In this document: piece by piece, positions 48,744 to 57,616 of the stretch
Layout of the letters: each line of letters starts with the position of its first letter
How positions within the stretch are numbered: position 1 is the first letter of the stretch
NCBI GenBank assembly: GCA_902588965.1
Contig: CACIRD010000006.1
Location: 40,326 to 104,325 of the forward strand
Source: an uncultured Pelagibacteraceae bacterium
GTDB taxonomy: Bacteria > Pseudomonadota > Alphaproteobacteria > Pelagibacterales > Pelagibacteraceae
Length of the DNA stretch: 64,000 nt
Reading direction: 5' to 3'
Notes under the pieces: model-generated
What the model was told of the DNA's origin: nothing
What the model saw: the letters and a program-made list of their open reading frames with translations, nothing else
Database searches by the model: none
Made by a program: the position numbers and the translations under genes

Positions 48744-51413
48744 ATGAAACCAGGTAATAAAAACTCTTATAATTCTTTAAAATCTATTAAAATTAATGGT
48801 TTTAATTATAAGTATTATTCATTAAAGGAGGCAGAGAAAAATGGCCTAAAAGGTATTTCATATTTGCCAAAATCAATAAAAGTTTTACTGGAAAACTTAT
48901 TAAGATATGAGGATAATTTATCTGTTAACAAAGATCAAATAGAAGCAATTAAAAATTGGCTAAAAGAGAAAAAATCTAATACAGAAATAGCATATAGGCC
49001 AGCAAGAGTTTTACTGCAAGATTATACAGGAATACCCGCAGTTGCAGATTTGGCTGCTATGCGTGAAGCTGTTAAAAAAAAAAATAAAAATCCAAATACC
49101 ATAAATCCCCTATCAACTGTTGATCTAGTTATAGATCATTCTGTTCAAGTAGATCAGTCAGCAAAATCAGATTCTTTTGAAAAAAATGTTGATATAGAAT
49201 TTGAGAGAAATGGTGAGAGATATTCTTTTTTAAAATGGGGACAACAAGCTTTTAATAACTTAAGAATCGTTCCACCAGGAACAGGAATTTGTCACCAAGT
49301 TAATTTAGAATATTTGTCTAAAGTAGTGTGGTCAGAGAGTTATAAAGGAGATGAATATATATTTCCAGACACACTAGTGGGCACAGACAGTCATACTACA
49401 ATGGTAAATGGATTATCAGTTTTAGGATGGGGTGTGGGTGGAATTGAAGCTGAAGCTGGAATGTTGGGACAACCGATTTCAATGTTGATACCAGAAGTAA
49501 TTGGTTTTGAATTTGTTAATAAAATGCCTGAAGGAACTACTGCTACAGATTTAGTTTTAACAGTTGTAAAGATGCTAAGAGATAAAGGAGTGGTAGGCAA
49601 GTTTGTAGAATTTTATGGTGAAGGTCTTAAAAATTTAACTTTAGCTGATAGAGCAACTATTGCAAATATGGCTCCAGAGTACGGAGCTACTTGTGGATTT
49701 TTTCCTGTAGATGACGAAACTCTAAAATACTTAAGATTTTCAGGAAGAGATGAAAAAACAGTTGCAATAGTAGAGAAATACACAAAAGAACAAGGGTTAT
49801 GGGCAAGTAAGGATATAGAATTTACAGATACTATTTCATTAGATATGTCAACTATATCTCCAACAATATCAGGTCCTAAGAGGCCACAGGACAAGGTATT
49901 GCTTAAAGAAGCTTCAAGCGGATTTAAAAAAACTTATGAAGACCTTACGGGCAGAAAAGAAAAAAATATATCTAAAGTAAAAAATGAAGACTTTGAAATT
50001 AAAGATGGTTCAATCTTAATTGCTGCAATCACATCATGTACAAATACATCAAATCCAAATGTTTTAATTGGAGCAGGTTTGTTAGCAAAAAAAGCTGTTG
50101 AATTAGGTCTAAAAACAAAGCCGTGGGTAAAAACTTCTTTAGCGCCTGGCTCACAAGTAGTAACTGATTATTTAGAGAAAGCAGGTTTAAATAAGTATTT
50201 AGATGAATTAGGATTTAACCTAGTGGGTTATGGATGTACAACTTGTATTGGAAACTCAGGTCCATTACCTGAAAATATAGCAGAAGCAATAGAAAAGAAA
50301 AACATTTATGCAGTTTCAGTTTTATCAGGAAATCGAAATTTTGAAGGACGTATTTCCCCTCATATAAAAGCAAACTATCTAGCATCACCACCTCTCGTTG
50401 TTGCCTATGCTTTAGCAGGAGACATGGCATTTGATTTGTATAAAGATTCATTAGGAAAAAACTCAAATGGAGATGAAATCTATTTAAAAGATATATGGCC
50501 GTCGAATAAAGAAATAGAAGAATCTTTAAGAAACGCACTTAACCCTGAAATGTTTGTAAAAAGATATTCAGATGTATCGAAAGGACCTATTCAGTGGCAA
50601 AAAATAAAAACAGAAAAAACTAGCATATATGATTGGGATGAGGGATCAACTTATGTAAAAAAACCCCCATTTTTTGACAATCTAAGCGATGAACCAGAAG
50701 GGTTTAAAAAAATCAGTAATGCAAGGCCATTATTAATTTTAGGTGACATGATTACTACTGATCACATCTCACCAGCGGGCTCAATTCAAAAAGAAAGTCC
50801 AACAGGCGAATATTTTATGCAACATCAAATACTGCCAAAAGATTACAATTCTTATGGCTCGAGAAGAGGAAATCACGAGGTAATGATGAGAGGTACTTTT
50901 GCGAATATAAGGATTAGAAATGAAATGGCCCCTGGTACAGAAGGTGGTTTTACAAAACTTTATCCAGAAGGAAAGGTTATGCCAATTTATGATGCAGTTA
51001 AAGAATATAAAAAGAGAGGAACAGATTTAATAGTAATAGGGGGAAAAGAGTATGGAACAGGATCATCAAGAGACTGGGCAGCAAAAGGTACAAAACTTTT
51101 AGGAGTAAAAGCTGTTATAGCAGAAAGTTTTGAGAGGATTCATAGATCAAACCTAGTTGGTATGGGCATTTTACCTTTACAGTTCACAGATGGTATTGAT
51201 AGGATTAAATTAAAACTAAAAGGATCCGAGCTAATATCAATAATTGATATAGAAAAAGGAATTAACCCATCGGAATTAATAAATGTTGAAATAAAATATT
51301 TAACTGGAGATATAAAAAAAATAAAAACATTATGCAGAATAGATACAAAAAATGAATTAGAATATTATAAAAATGGAGGAATACTCCAGTTTGTTTTGAG
51401 GAATATGATTTAA
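48744..51413 (+). CDS. acnA: Aconitate hydratase A
   Basis: The 889-residue enzyme is of the AcnA/IRP1 type. The 4Fe-4S ligand cysteines are in SCTNTSNP and YGCTTCIGNSG, with VGTDSHTTMVNGLSVLGWGVGG and the swivel domain GKEYGTGSSRDWAAKG. It interconverts citrate and isocitrate in the TCA cycle. It is the only large central-metabolism gene in this part. It has a 43-base upstream gap without a clear promoter. Two envelope-protein genes follow within a few bases. Confidence 0.97.
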   Translation: MKPGNKNSYNSLKSIKINGFNYKYYSLKEAEKNGLKGISYLPKSIKVLLENLLRYEDNLSVNKDQIEAIKNWLKEKKSNTEIAYRPARVLLQDYTGIPAVADLAAMREAVKKKNKNPNTINPLSTVDLVIDHSVQVDQSAKSDSFEKNVDIEFERNGERYSFLKWGQQAFNNLRIVPPGTGICHQVNLEYLSKVVWSESYKGDEYIFPDTLVGTDSHTTMVNGLSVLGWGVGGIEAEAGMLGQPISMLIPEVIGFEFVNKMPEGTTATDLVLTVVKMLRDKGVVGKFVEFYGEGLKNLTLADRATIANMAPEYGATCGFFPVDDETLKYLRFSGRDEKTVAIVEKYTKEQGLWASKDIEFTDTISLDMSTISPTISGPKRPQDKVLLKEASSGFKKTYEDLTGRKEKNISKVKNEDFEIKDGSILIAAITSCTNTSNPNVLIGAGLLAKKAVELGLKTKPWVKTSLAPGSQVVTDYLEKAGLNKYLDELGFNLVGYGCTTCIGNSGPLPENIAEAIEKKNIYAVSVLSGNRNFEGRISPHIKANYLASPPLVVAYALAGDMAFDLYKDSLGKNSNGDEIYLKDIWPSNKEIEESLRNALNPEMFVKRYSDVSKGPIQWQKIKTEKTSIYDWDEGSTYVKKPPFFDNLSDEPEGFKKISNARPLLILGDMITTDHISPAGSIQKESPTGEYFMQHQILPKDYNSYGSRRGNHEVMMRGTFANIRIRNEMAPGTEGGFTKLYPEGKVMPIYDAVKEYKKRGTDLIVIGGKEYGTGSSRDWAAKGTKLLGVKAVIAESFERIHRSNLVGMGILPLQFTDGIDRIKLKLKGSELISIIDIEKGINPSELINVEIKYLTGDIKKIKTLCRIDTKNELEYYKNGGILQFVLRNMI

Positions 51414-51415
51414 TT

Positions 51416-52060
51416 ATGGACGAAGAAATTCAACTTATTAATGCGAACACAAGAAAAGAAAAGATTAAAAATTTTATCATAGATAATAAAAAAATTATTA
51501 TCTCTACAATATCATTCATAGTAATTTTATTAATTGTAGTTTTCATTTATTTAGATTTAAAAAAAAAAACAAAAATTAGTATTGCTGACAAATATAACAA
51601 TATTACTTTAAACTTTAATATTAAAGATAAAGAAAATATAAAAAATGATCTTATCGAATTGATTTATAAAAATGACAAAACATATTCACCACTAGCACTA
51701 TATTTTTTGATAGATAATGATATTTTAAAAGATTCAAATCAGATCAACATGTTTTTTGATCAAGTAATTGATATAAATTCTTTAGATATTGAAATAAAAG
51801 AACTTATAATTTTTAAAAAGGCTCTATATAACTCAAACTTTTCAAATGAAAATGAACTATTAAATATATTAGGCCCTATTCTTAAAAAGGATAGTATTTG
51901 GAAATCTCATGCACAATTTTTACTTGCAGAATATTTTTATTCAAAAAATGAAAAAAATAAATCTAAAGAATTTTTAAATGAAATAATTAATTTAGATACA
52001 AGTAATCTAAGTATTAAAGTAGAAGCCCAAAAAAAACTGAATAGAGACTTTGGTGATTAA
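51416..52060 (+). CDS. YfgM-like membrane-anchored TPR-type protein
   Basis: The 214-residue protein has a cytoplasmic start (MDEEIQLINANTRKEKIKNF), one helix at about 32-48, and a Lys/Asn/Asp-rich helical domain typical of TPR-like YfgM (DUF2133-type). The location directly before bamB matches the yfgM-bamB order of proteobacteria, which supports the call more than the diverged sequence does. YfgM is linked to SecYEG and periplasmic chaperones. It overlaps bamB by eight bases. Confidence 0.75.
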   Translation: MDEEIQLINANTRKEKIKNFIIDNKKIIISTISFIVILLIVVFIYLDLKKKTKISIADKYNNITLNFNIKDKENIKNDLIELIYKNDKTYSPLALYFLIDNDILKDSNQINMFFDQVIDINSLDIEIKELIIFKKALYNSNFSNENELLNILGPILKKDSIWKSHAQFLLAEYFYSKNEKNKSKEFLNEIINLDTSNLSIKVEAQKKLNRDFGD

Positions 52061-53357
52061 ATTTTATAAAATAATATTATTGTTGATATTAGTATCATCT
52101 TGCTCATTAAATCCCAACTCATCCATGTGGACAAAAAAAGAGGATTTAAAAGGAGAGAAAATATTTAAAGTAAAAGAAATATTGGTTAAAGACAAAGTTT
52201 TAAAAGATGAATTAAATATAAATCTAAAAATTAAATTAACCAATATTAAAAAACAAAACTCATATTTAAGTTATCTAAATAATAATTATGGAAGATCAGC
52301 ATATGATGGTGCACTTAAAAGTATTTCAAGATTTAAGTTTTCAAAGATTGAAAGATTTCATCAATATGATCCAGAGATAAGTATAGATAAAAAAAATATT
52401 ATTTTTTTCGATAACAAAGGTTCGATTATAAAATTTGATGAAAAATCCAAATTAATTTGGAAAAAAAATATTTACTCAAAATCAGAAAAAAAACTAAATC
52501 CAATTCTATTCTTTGCTAATAGTTCTAAATATCTAGTAGCAGCAGACACAATCGCAAAATATTATGCATTAAATATAAACACAGGTGAAATACTTTGGAC
52601 CAAAAATAATAAATCACCATTTAATTCTCAAATTAAAATTTTTAAAAATAAACTTTATGTTGTTGATGATCAAAATATTTTAAATTGCTTTAATTTAAGT
52701 GATGGAAAGCCAGTTTGGAAGTTTGTGACCGAAAAACATTTTATTAAATCACAAAAAAAAATTTCATTGGTAGTTAAAGATAATATGATTATTTTTAATA
52801 ATACCTTGGGCGACATAAGCGCAGTCGACTCGGAAACGGGCGAACTTATTTGGCAAACACCAACACAACCTAGCTCAATTACAGAAGATGCTATGTTTCT
52901 AAAAATGTCAGAGTTAATTGTTGCAAATAATTCGATTATTTTTTCAAATAATAGAAATGAGTTTTTTTCAATCGACTCTGGAAGTGGAACAATTAATTGG
53001 AAAACAAATATAAACTCAGATTTAAGACCTTCTTTTGTTGATAATTTTATCTTTACAGTCACTAATGAGGGTTTTTTTGTTGTAATTGATAATGACACAG
53101 GAAATTTGATCAGAAGTACATATGTGCTTAAAAACATAAAAAAGAAAAAAATAAAAGAATATCGCCCGATAGGTTTTGTAGTAGGGAAAAATAGTATTTA
53201 TTTATCAACGTCAAATGGAAGACTACTTGTTATAGATATATTGTCCGGATCTACCAGGAAAATTATGAAAATAGACAATGAGAAAATATCGTCGCCCAAA
53301 ATATTAGGAAAAAATTTATTTATTACTAAAGATAATTCAATTATAAAATTAAATTAG
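52053..53357 (+). CDS. bamB: BamB-like outer-membrane assembly lipoprotein (PQQ beta-propeller)
   Basis: The start is GTG 52053 (TTG 52050 is possible), giving about 434 residues. The signal VIKFYKIILLLILVSSCSL has a lipobox VSSC. The rest is a beta-propeller with repeats such as YALNINTGEILWTKNNKSPF, VDSETGELIWQTPT and IDSGSGTINWKTNIN. BamB is part of the BAM complex inserting barrel proteins. GTPase der, often next in line, is replaced here by a cupin gene. Confidence 0.9.
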   Translation: MIKFYKIILLLILVSSCSLNPNSSMWTKKEDLKGEKIFKVKEILVKDKVLKDELNINLKIKLTNIKKQNSYLSYLNNNYGRSAYDGALKSISRFKFSKIERFHQYDPEISIDKKNIIFFDNKGSIIKFDEKSKLIWKKNIYSKSEKKLNPILFFANSSKYLVAADTIAKYYALNINTGEILWTKNNKSPFNSQIKIFKNKLYVVDDQNILNCFNLSDGKPVWKFVTEKHFIKSQKKISLVVKDNMIIFNNTLGDISAVDSETGELIWQTPTQPSSITEDAMFLKMSELIVANNSIIFSNNRNEFFSIDSGSGTINWKTNINSDLRPSFVDNFIFTVTNEGFFVVIDNDTGNLIRSTYVLKNIKKKKIKEYRPIGFVVGKNSIYLSTSNGRLLVIDILSGSTRKIMKIDNEKISSPKILGKNLFITKDNSIIKLN

Positions 53358-53358
53358 T

Positions 53359-53790
53359 ATGTTTCTTGAATTTCTTGAAAAAATTGGCAGAAAAAAAACT
53401 GTTTTAGATAGAGGACCATCACATCCAGAGTTCAAAAAAGCAAAGCCGTGGATGAATAGATACTATCTTTTATTTAGACATAGACCAAGATGGTTTCCAT
53501 TTAATATTCTAATTCATGAGATGCTAGATGATGATCATGGCAATGGTGTTCATAATCATTTATGTCCTTATATTACTATAATTTTGAAAGCAGGTTATTG
53601 GGAAACTTTAAAAACTGGAAAACATTGGAGACCTCCTGGATATATAGGTTTTAGATCTGCTAATAATTTTCATAGGGTAGACTTGAAACCTGGAACTAAA
53701 CCTATGACAATTTTTATTACCGGACCTTTTGGTCTTAGAAAAGGCCCTAGATCAGAGTACGGTATTGATTTTAAAACAAAAATTAAGTGA
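53359..53790 (+). CDS. Cupin-fold protein of unknown function
   Basis: The 143-residue protein contains DDDHGNGVHNHLCPYITII followed by GYWETL and GFRSANNFHRVDL, i.e. the His-rich first motif and the second His-bearing motif of a metal-binding cupin. It could be a small dioxygenase or a sugar/metabolite binder. The N-terminus has conserved-looking KPWMNRYYLLFRHRPRWFPF. I do not recognise a named family. It begins one base after bamB and overlaps yjbQ by four (GTGA). Confidence 0.65.
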   Translation: MFLEFLEKIGRKKTVLDRGPSHPEFKKAKPWMNRYYLLFRHRPRWFPFNILIHEMLDDDHGNGVHNHLCPYITIILKAGYWETLKTGKHWRPPGYIGFRSANNFHRVDLKPGTKPMTIFITGPFGLRKGPRSEYGIDFKTKIK

Positions 53791-54206
53791 TTCAGAAATT
53801 TTACAATTTAATTATTAATACAAACGGTCAAAAATTATATGACTTCACTGAAAAAACAATTGAATGGATAAAAAAAAATAAATTTAAAAACGGAATTTTA
53901 AATATCAGTATTCAGCATACAAGCGCATCTCTGATAGTTCAAGAAAATGCTGATCCAGATGTACAAAAAGATTTAATTAATTATTTTGATAAACTTGTTC
54001 CAATGAATAATAAACTTTATATTCATAACTCTGAAGGAAAAGATGATATGCCAGCACATATAAAATCTGCAATCACGAATAATCAAATTTCACTAAGCAT
54101 CAAAGATGGTGAAATCCTTCTAGGAACATGGCAAGGAATTTATCTTTTTGAACATAGACTTAATCGACACGCAAGAACATTAATCCATCATTTTATTGGA
54201 GAATAA
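53787..54206 (+). CDS. yjbQ: YjbQ/UPF0047 family protein
   Basis: The 139-residue protein uses a GTG start inside the cupin gene's stop (GTGA). It shows the YjbQ core: ISIQHTSASLIVQENADPDV, HNSEGKDDMPAHIKSAI and ILLGTWQGIYLFEHR. The family has weak thiamine-phosphate-synthase activity in some members but its physiological role is open. The 3' end is seven bases from the converging 54214 gene. Confidence 0.93.
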   Translation: MIQKFYNLIINTNGQKLYDFTEKTIEWIKKNKFKNGILNISIQHTSASLIVQENADPDVQKDLINYFDKLVPMNNKLYIHNSEGKDDMPAHIKSAITNNQISLSIKDGEILLGTWQGIYLFEHRLNRHARTLIHHFIGE

Positions 54207-54213
54207 TTTTTTA

Positions 54214-54675
54214 TTAAATAAAAGGATTGTAAGCCCATTGAAGTATAGCTTGTCTTTGTCTTCTTCTACAACCCAGGTCTCCTTTTTCGCAATTCTTTTC
54301 AATTGCAGTTACGTGCCTTTTAAAATTTTTCCATCTTTTAATTTGAATTATATCAATTTTAGGAATTCTTCTTCCTTTACAAAATCTACAATACCACTGA
54401 AACCAACCTAAAGGGTCTTCTTTGAAGATCCAGCCTTTTTCTAGCCAGTGTTCTCTAGAAAGTCCTGCCTTGATCCTAAAACGATTTAAATTAACATCAA
54501 AGCTTCTACTCAGTTTAGCTTTTTCAAACCAAGATTTTGGAAACTCTTTTACATTTATTCCAAAGTATGATCCTCCAAAAACTCCTAATTCCAGCATTTT
54601 TTTTGGGGTAAGTTGTGGTTTAAAAATTTTATAAAATTCTAAATTTTCTAAATTTTTATTAATAACCTTTTTCAT
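54214..54675 (-). CDS. Conserved-looking protein of unknown function with two Cys pairs
   Basis: The 153-residue basic protein ends in QWAYNPFI. Cys96 and Cys99 (WYCRFCKGRR) plus Cys129 and Cys136 (EKNCEKGDLGC) could bind zinc. Aromatics are dense at 75-95 (REHWLEKGWIFKEDPLGWFQWY). The GDLGCRRRQRQA segment looks like a nucleic-acid or nucleotide contact, but that is a guess. The start overlaps the diaminopropionate lyase gene by 17 bases, so the two are co-expressed. No known family assigned. Confidence 0.75.
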   Translation of the reverse strand: MKKVINKNLENLEFYKIFKPQLTPKKMLELGVFGGSYFGINVKEFPKSWFEKAKLSRSFDVNLNRFRIKAGLSREHWLEKGWIFKEDPLGWFQWYCRFCKGRRIPKIDIIQIKRWKNFKRHVTAIEKNCEKGDLGCRRRQRQAILQWAYNPFI

Positions 54676-55813
54676 TTTGTAATTCTGCTACACCTTTTAA
54701 TAATAACTCTTCGTAAAGTTTTTCATCTGCGTCACCTTCACAACCAATTAACAAAACATTTGAGTTTTCATTAAGCTCTAAGTTTTTTTTAGTTTTTAAA
54801 TTCTCACATGAGGCAATTACACTAATAATACCGGGAGTTGAACATTCGCCTCCAATTATTTTTTCATCACTTAATTGACTTTTGCTTAGCATTGCTACTG
54901 TTTTTGCAACGTTTTTATCTGATACTGAAGTACAGTTATTTACCGATTCTTTTAAAATTTTCCAAGGAACCAATGATACTTCACCACAAGACATTCCTCC
55001 CATTATACTTTCTTTTTTTATATTAATTTTTTGTAATGATCCTTTTTCTATACTTTTTAAAACACAATCTGCATTTTCTGGCTCTACGATTATTATTTTA
55101 GGTATTTTTTTGAAATATTTAGCAATACCTGCAATTGCGCCAGAGGCCATACCACCAACACCAGCTTGAAGAAAAACGTGTGTAATATATTGGTCAGTTT
55201 GATTTGAAATTTCTTTTATCATTACAGAGTATCCTGCCATTGTTAATTTAGGAACAGTTTCATAGTTTTTCCAAGCAACATCTTGGATTATTTCCCAACC
55301 ATTTTTCTTTGATTTATCAATACATTCTTCCAAAGATTTTTCATAGTTACCTTTAACCCTAATTACATCTGCACCAAGTTTTTTCATTTCATTGGCACGT
55401 GCCTCACTCACATATTCACTAATAAATATCTTACAATTTAAATTAAGTTTTTGGGCACCCCATGCAACTGAGCGCCCATGATTTCCAGCAGTAGCAGTTG
55501 AAACTGTAATTTTTTTATTTCCTTTTGTAACCTTTTCTACAGCATAAGCTCCACCTAGAGCTTTAAATGATTTTAAGTGAAACCTTTTTGACTCATCTTT
55601 GTAAAAAATATTATTTAATTTTAATTTTTTTGATAGTTTTTTAAGCTCAATTAATGGAGTTGATTTATAATTATCCCAATTTGAAATTACGTTGAATGCA
55701 TCATCAATATGATTTTTACCACAAACATTTAATATTTTTTCCCTATCAAAATTATAATTTTTATTGGTAATAATATTTGAAAGTTTCCATCCAAAGACCT
55801 CAGATTTGCTCAT
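54659..55813 (-). CDS. dpaL: Diaminopropionate ammonia-lyase-like PLP enzyme
   Basis: The 384-residue fold-type II PLP enzyme has Lys84 in FHLKSFKALGGAYAV with the preceding YKDESKRF, the motif VSTATAGNHGRSVAWGAQ, and GGMSCGEVSLVPWKIL. That matches diaminopropionate ammonia-lyase more than threonine dehydratase. It would convert 2,3-diaminopropionate to pyruvate and two ammonia. Relatives accept serine or N-methylated diaminopropionate (BMAA). It lies six bases after the glutamine-synthetase-like gene in an operon with nitrogen genes. PLP lyase: sure; substrate: likely. Confidence 0.82.
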   Translation of the reverse strand: MSKSEVFGWKLSNIITNKNYNFDREKILNVCGKNHIDDAFNVISNWDNYKSTPLIELKKLSKKLKLNNIFYKDESKRFHLKSFKALGGAYAVEKVTKGNKKITVSTATAGNHGRSVAWGAQKLNLNCKIFISEYVSEARANEMKKLGADVIRVKGNYEKSLEECIDKSKKNGWEIIQDVAWKNYETVPKLTMAGYSVMIKEISNQTDQYITHVFLQAGVGGMASGAIAGIAKYFKKIPKIIIVEPENADCVLKSIEKGSLQKINIKKESIMGGMSCGEVSLVPWKILKESVNNCTSVSDKNVAKTVAMLSKSQLSDEKIIGGECSTPGIISVIASCENLKTKKNLELNENSNVLLIGCEGDADEKLYEELLLKGVAELQNEKGY

Positions 55814-55819
55814 AATACA

Positions 55820-57145
55820 TCAACAATCTAAGGTATTATTTTTTTCCCAATCTGTAACTGGGCTTTTTTTATCGAATATTTCGTTCTTAAAAAAATCACT
55901 GATTTCTTCTCTCTTAAGTTTTAAATAACTGTTAATAACCTCATCACCAAAGGCATCTCTTAAAACTTTATTTGAATCTAACTTATCAAGTGAATCTTCT
56001 AGATCATCTGGTAGTTTTGATAAATCAGGATAATTTTTATAATCAGTGTACATATTACAGTTCAAAGGTTCTCCAGGATCTAACTTCATATTTAAACCGT
56101 ATAAACCAGCAGCAATAATCCCTGACTGTAAAAGATACGGATTTGCCGAACCATCCATTAGTCTTAATTCAAATCTACCAGGATCAGGTATTCTTATCAT
56201 GTGAGTTCTATTATTACCTGAGTATGAAATACTAGAAGGGGACCACGAAGCACCTGATTTAGTTGGTGGCGCGTTAATTCTTCTATAACTATTTACTGTA
56301 GGGTTAAAAAATGCTGACAATGATTCTGCATTTTGCATTATGCCACCTAAAAAATTGTATGCCAATTTACTAAGACCATATCTATCACCGGTATCTAAAA
56401 ATTTATTATTTTTTCCATCCCATAAAGAAATATGAGCGTGGCAGCCATTTCCAGTTAAGTTTTCAAAAGGCTTTGGCATAAAAGTTGCTCTCAAACCGTG
56501 TTTTTCAGATAAACTTTTAACCATAAATTTAAAAAAAACATGTCTATCAGCTGTTTCTAAACAGTCAGAGTAATCCCAATTCATTTCAAATTGACCATTA
56601 GCATCTTCGTGATCATTTTGGTAAGGGCCCCATCCGAGTTCAATCATACAGTCGCATATTTCTTTAATTAGGCCATACCTCCTCATTAAGGCAGATTGAT
56701 CGTAACACGGCTTAGATTGTGTATCTCTATGGTCTGCTATTTTAGACGCATCTTCAGAAATTAAAAAATATTCACACTCAACACCTGATTTCATTTTTAA
56801 ATTTTTTCTTGAAAGTATTTTTATTTGGTCCTTCAACATAACTCTTGGAGAAGCTTTTACAGGTTTACCGTTCATCCATAAATCTGATGCTAGCCACCCT
56901 ACCTCTTTGTTCCACGGAAGTTGAATAAAACTGTCTGCATCTGGAATTGCAAACATATCACTATCTGCTGGCGTCATGTCAAGCCAAGTAGCAAAACCAG
57001 CAAAACCTGCACCATTTTTCTGCATGTCGGCTATTGCTCTAGTTGGAACTAGCTTCGATCTTAAAACGCCAAACAAGTCCACAAAACTTATTAAGAAATA
57101 TTTGATTTTTTTTGTTTTTGCAACTTGTGCTAAGTTTTTTGACAT
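55820..57145 (-). CDS. Glutamine synthetase family ligase (GlnT/PuuA-like)
   Basis: The 441-residue protein has the GS core: GVECEYFLI (metal Glu), EDANGQFEMNWDY, NGCHAHISLWDG, NPTVNSYRRINAP and DPGRFELRLMDGSANPYL. It is not the dodecameric GlnA-I type: it lacks the adenylylation loop and belongs with GlnT / gamma-glutamylpolyamine synthetases. These ligate glutamate to ammonia or amines with ATP. It is a second paralogue to the ligase at 62773-64000. The companion lyase dpaL and the small membrane protein before it suggest a special amine substrate. Confidence 0.82.
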   Translation of the reverse strand: MSKNLAQVAKTKKIKYFLISFVDLFGVLRSKLVPTRAIADMQKNGAGFAGFATWLDMTPADSDMFAIPDADSFIQLPWNKEVGWLASDLWMNGKPVKASPRVMLKDQIKILSRKNLKMKSGVECEYFLISEDASKIADHRDTQSKPCYDQSALMRRYGLIKEICDCMIELGWGPYQNDHEDANGQFEMNWDYSDCLETADRHVFFKFMVKSLSEKHGLRATFMPKPFENLTGNGCHAHISLWDGKNNKFLDTGDRYGLSKLAYNFLGGIMQNAESLSAFFNPTVNSYRRINAPPTKSGASWSPSSISYSGNNRTHMIRIPDPGRFELRLMDGSANPYLLQSGIIAAGLYGLNMKLDPGEPLNCNMYTDYKNYPDLSKLPDDLEDSLDKLDSNKVLRDAFGDEVINSYLKLKREEISDFFKNEIFDKKSPVTDWEKNNTLDC

Positions 57146-57164
57146 AATTTATCTTAGCATATTT

Positions 57165-57323
57165 TTAATCAAAAAAAGATAAAAAGAATTCTTTATAATA
57201 AATTAAATTAATTGTAATGATAATTATAATAGCAATAATAGCTCCATATTTTGCTTTTGGCCAAGCAAGCCTAGCCATTTTGCTAGGTGTTTTATTTATA
57301 TTATTTTCTGATTTCTTTTCCAT
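57165..57323 (-). CDS. Small single-helix membrane protein (52 residues)
   Basis: ATG at 57323 reads MEKKSENNINKTPSKMARLA, then WPKAKYGAII, an isoleucine-rich helix of about 18 residues and a short tail ending LSFFD. Charged N-terminus, one helix, then a Tyr/Lys/Phe tail fits an N-in membrane protein. It starts 12 bases after a terminator and ends 19 bases before the glutamine-synthetase-like start, so it may lead that transcript. A plus-strand ORF over the same bases is less protein-like. Family unknown. Confidence 0.6.
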   Translation of the reverse strand: MEKKSENNINKTPSKMARLAWPKAKYGAIIAIIIIITINLIYYKEFFLSFFD

Positions 57324-57334
57324 TAAAAATAAAA

Positions 57335-57362
57335 AAGGGCGCACAAAATTTTGTGCGCCCTT
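57335..57362 (-). terminator. Intrinsic terminator after the amt operon (28-base perfect palindrome)
   Basis: AAGGGCGCACAAAATTTTGTGCGCCCTT is self-complementary over all 28 bases. On the minus strand it is followed by TTTTATTTTTA, forming a strong terminator 12 bases after the 76-residue gene. On the plus strand the flank TTAATTTTATTT is weaker. Confidence 0.92.
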
Positions 57363-57374
57363 AATTTTATTTAA

Positions 57375-57605
57375 TTAACCGTCTGTTACGTTACTTTTCC
57401 AATCGTTTGGACCATGTCTTTTTCGCGCAAGTTTTTCAAGTTTTTCACTTTCTTGTCTTGCTGCAATTACATGCCAACCAATCCAAATAATAAACCCTAT
57501 GATAACCAAAAGGCCTTCAGAAGATCCAGCACCGGGATAAATCGCACCCGCAACTTCCTCAGCTGGTTTATTTAAGTGATCTATCCAATTTGTTACTGTT
57601 GCCAT
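57375..57605 (-). CDS. Small membrane protein downstream of amt (76 residues)
   Basis: The protein reads MATVTNWIDHLNKPAEEVAG, a helix near 31-47 (GLLVIIGFIIWIGWHVIAA), and a charged tail (RQESEKLEKLARKRHGPNDWK). It lies 11 bases after amt and before the operon's terminator, with a GGAGGGC-like ribosome site. It probably sits in the membrane beside Amt. I know no family. It is not GlnK: no PII T-loop or fold is visible, in keeping with SAR11 lacking PII. Confidence 0.8.
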   Translation of the reverse strand: MATVTNWIDHLNKPAEEVAGAIYPGAGSSEGLLVIIGFIIWIGWHVIAARQESEKLEKLARKRHGPNDWKSNVTDG

Positions 57606-57616
57606 ATTGCCCTCCT

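Noticed and set aside
52670..53137. Minus-strand 155-codon ORF inside bamB
   Set aside because: Antisense to propeller repeats; no start signal or recognisable features.
57217..57381. Plus-strand 54-codon hydrophobic ORF opposite the 52-residue gene
   Set aside because: It runs through the terminator palindrome and lacks a ribosome site; the minus-strand frame has better charge distribution and operon spacing.
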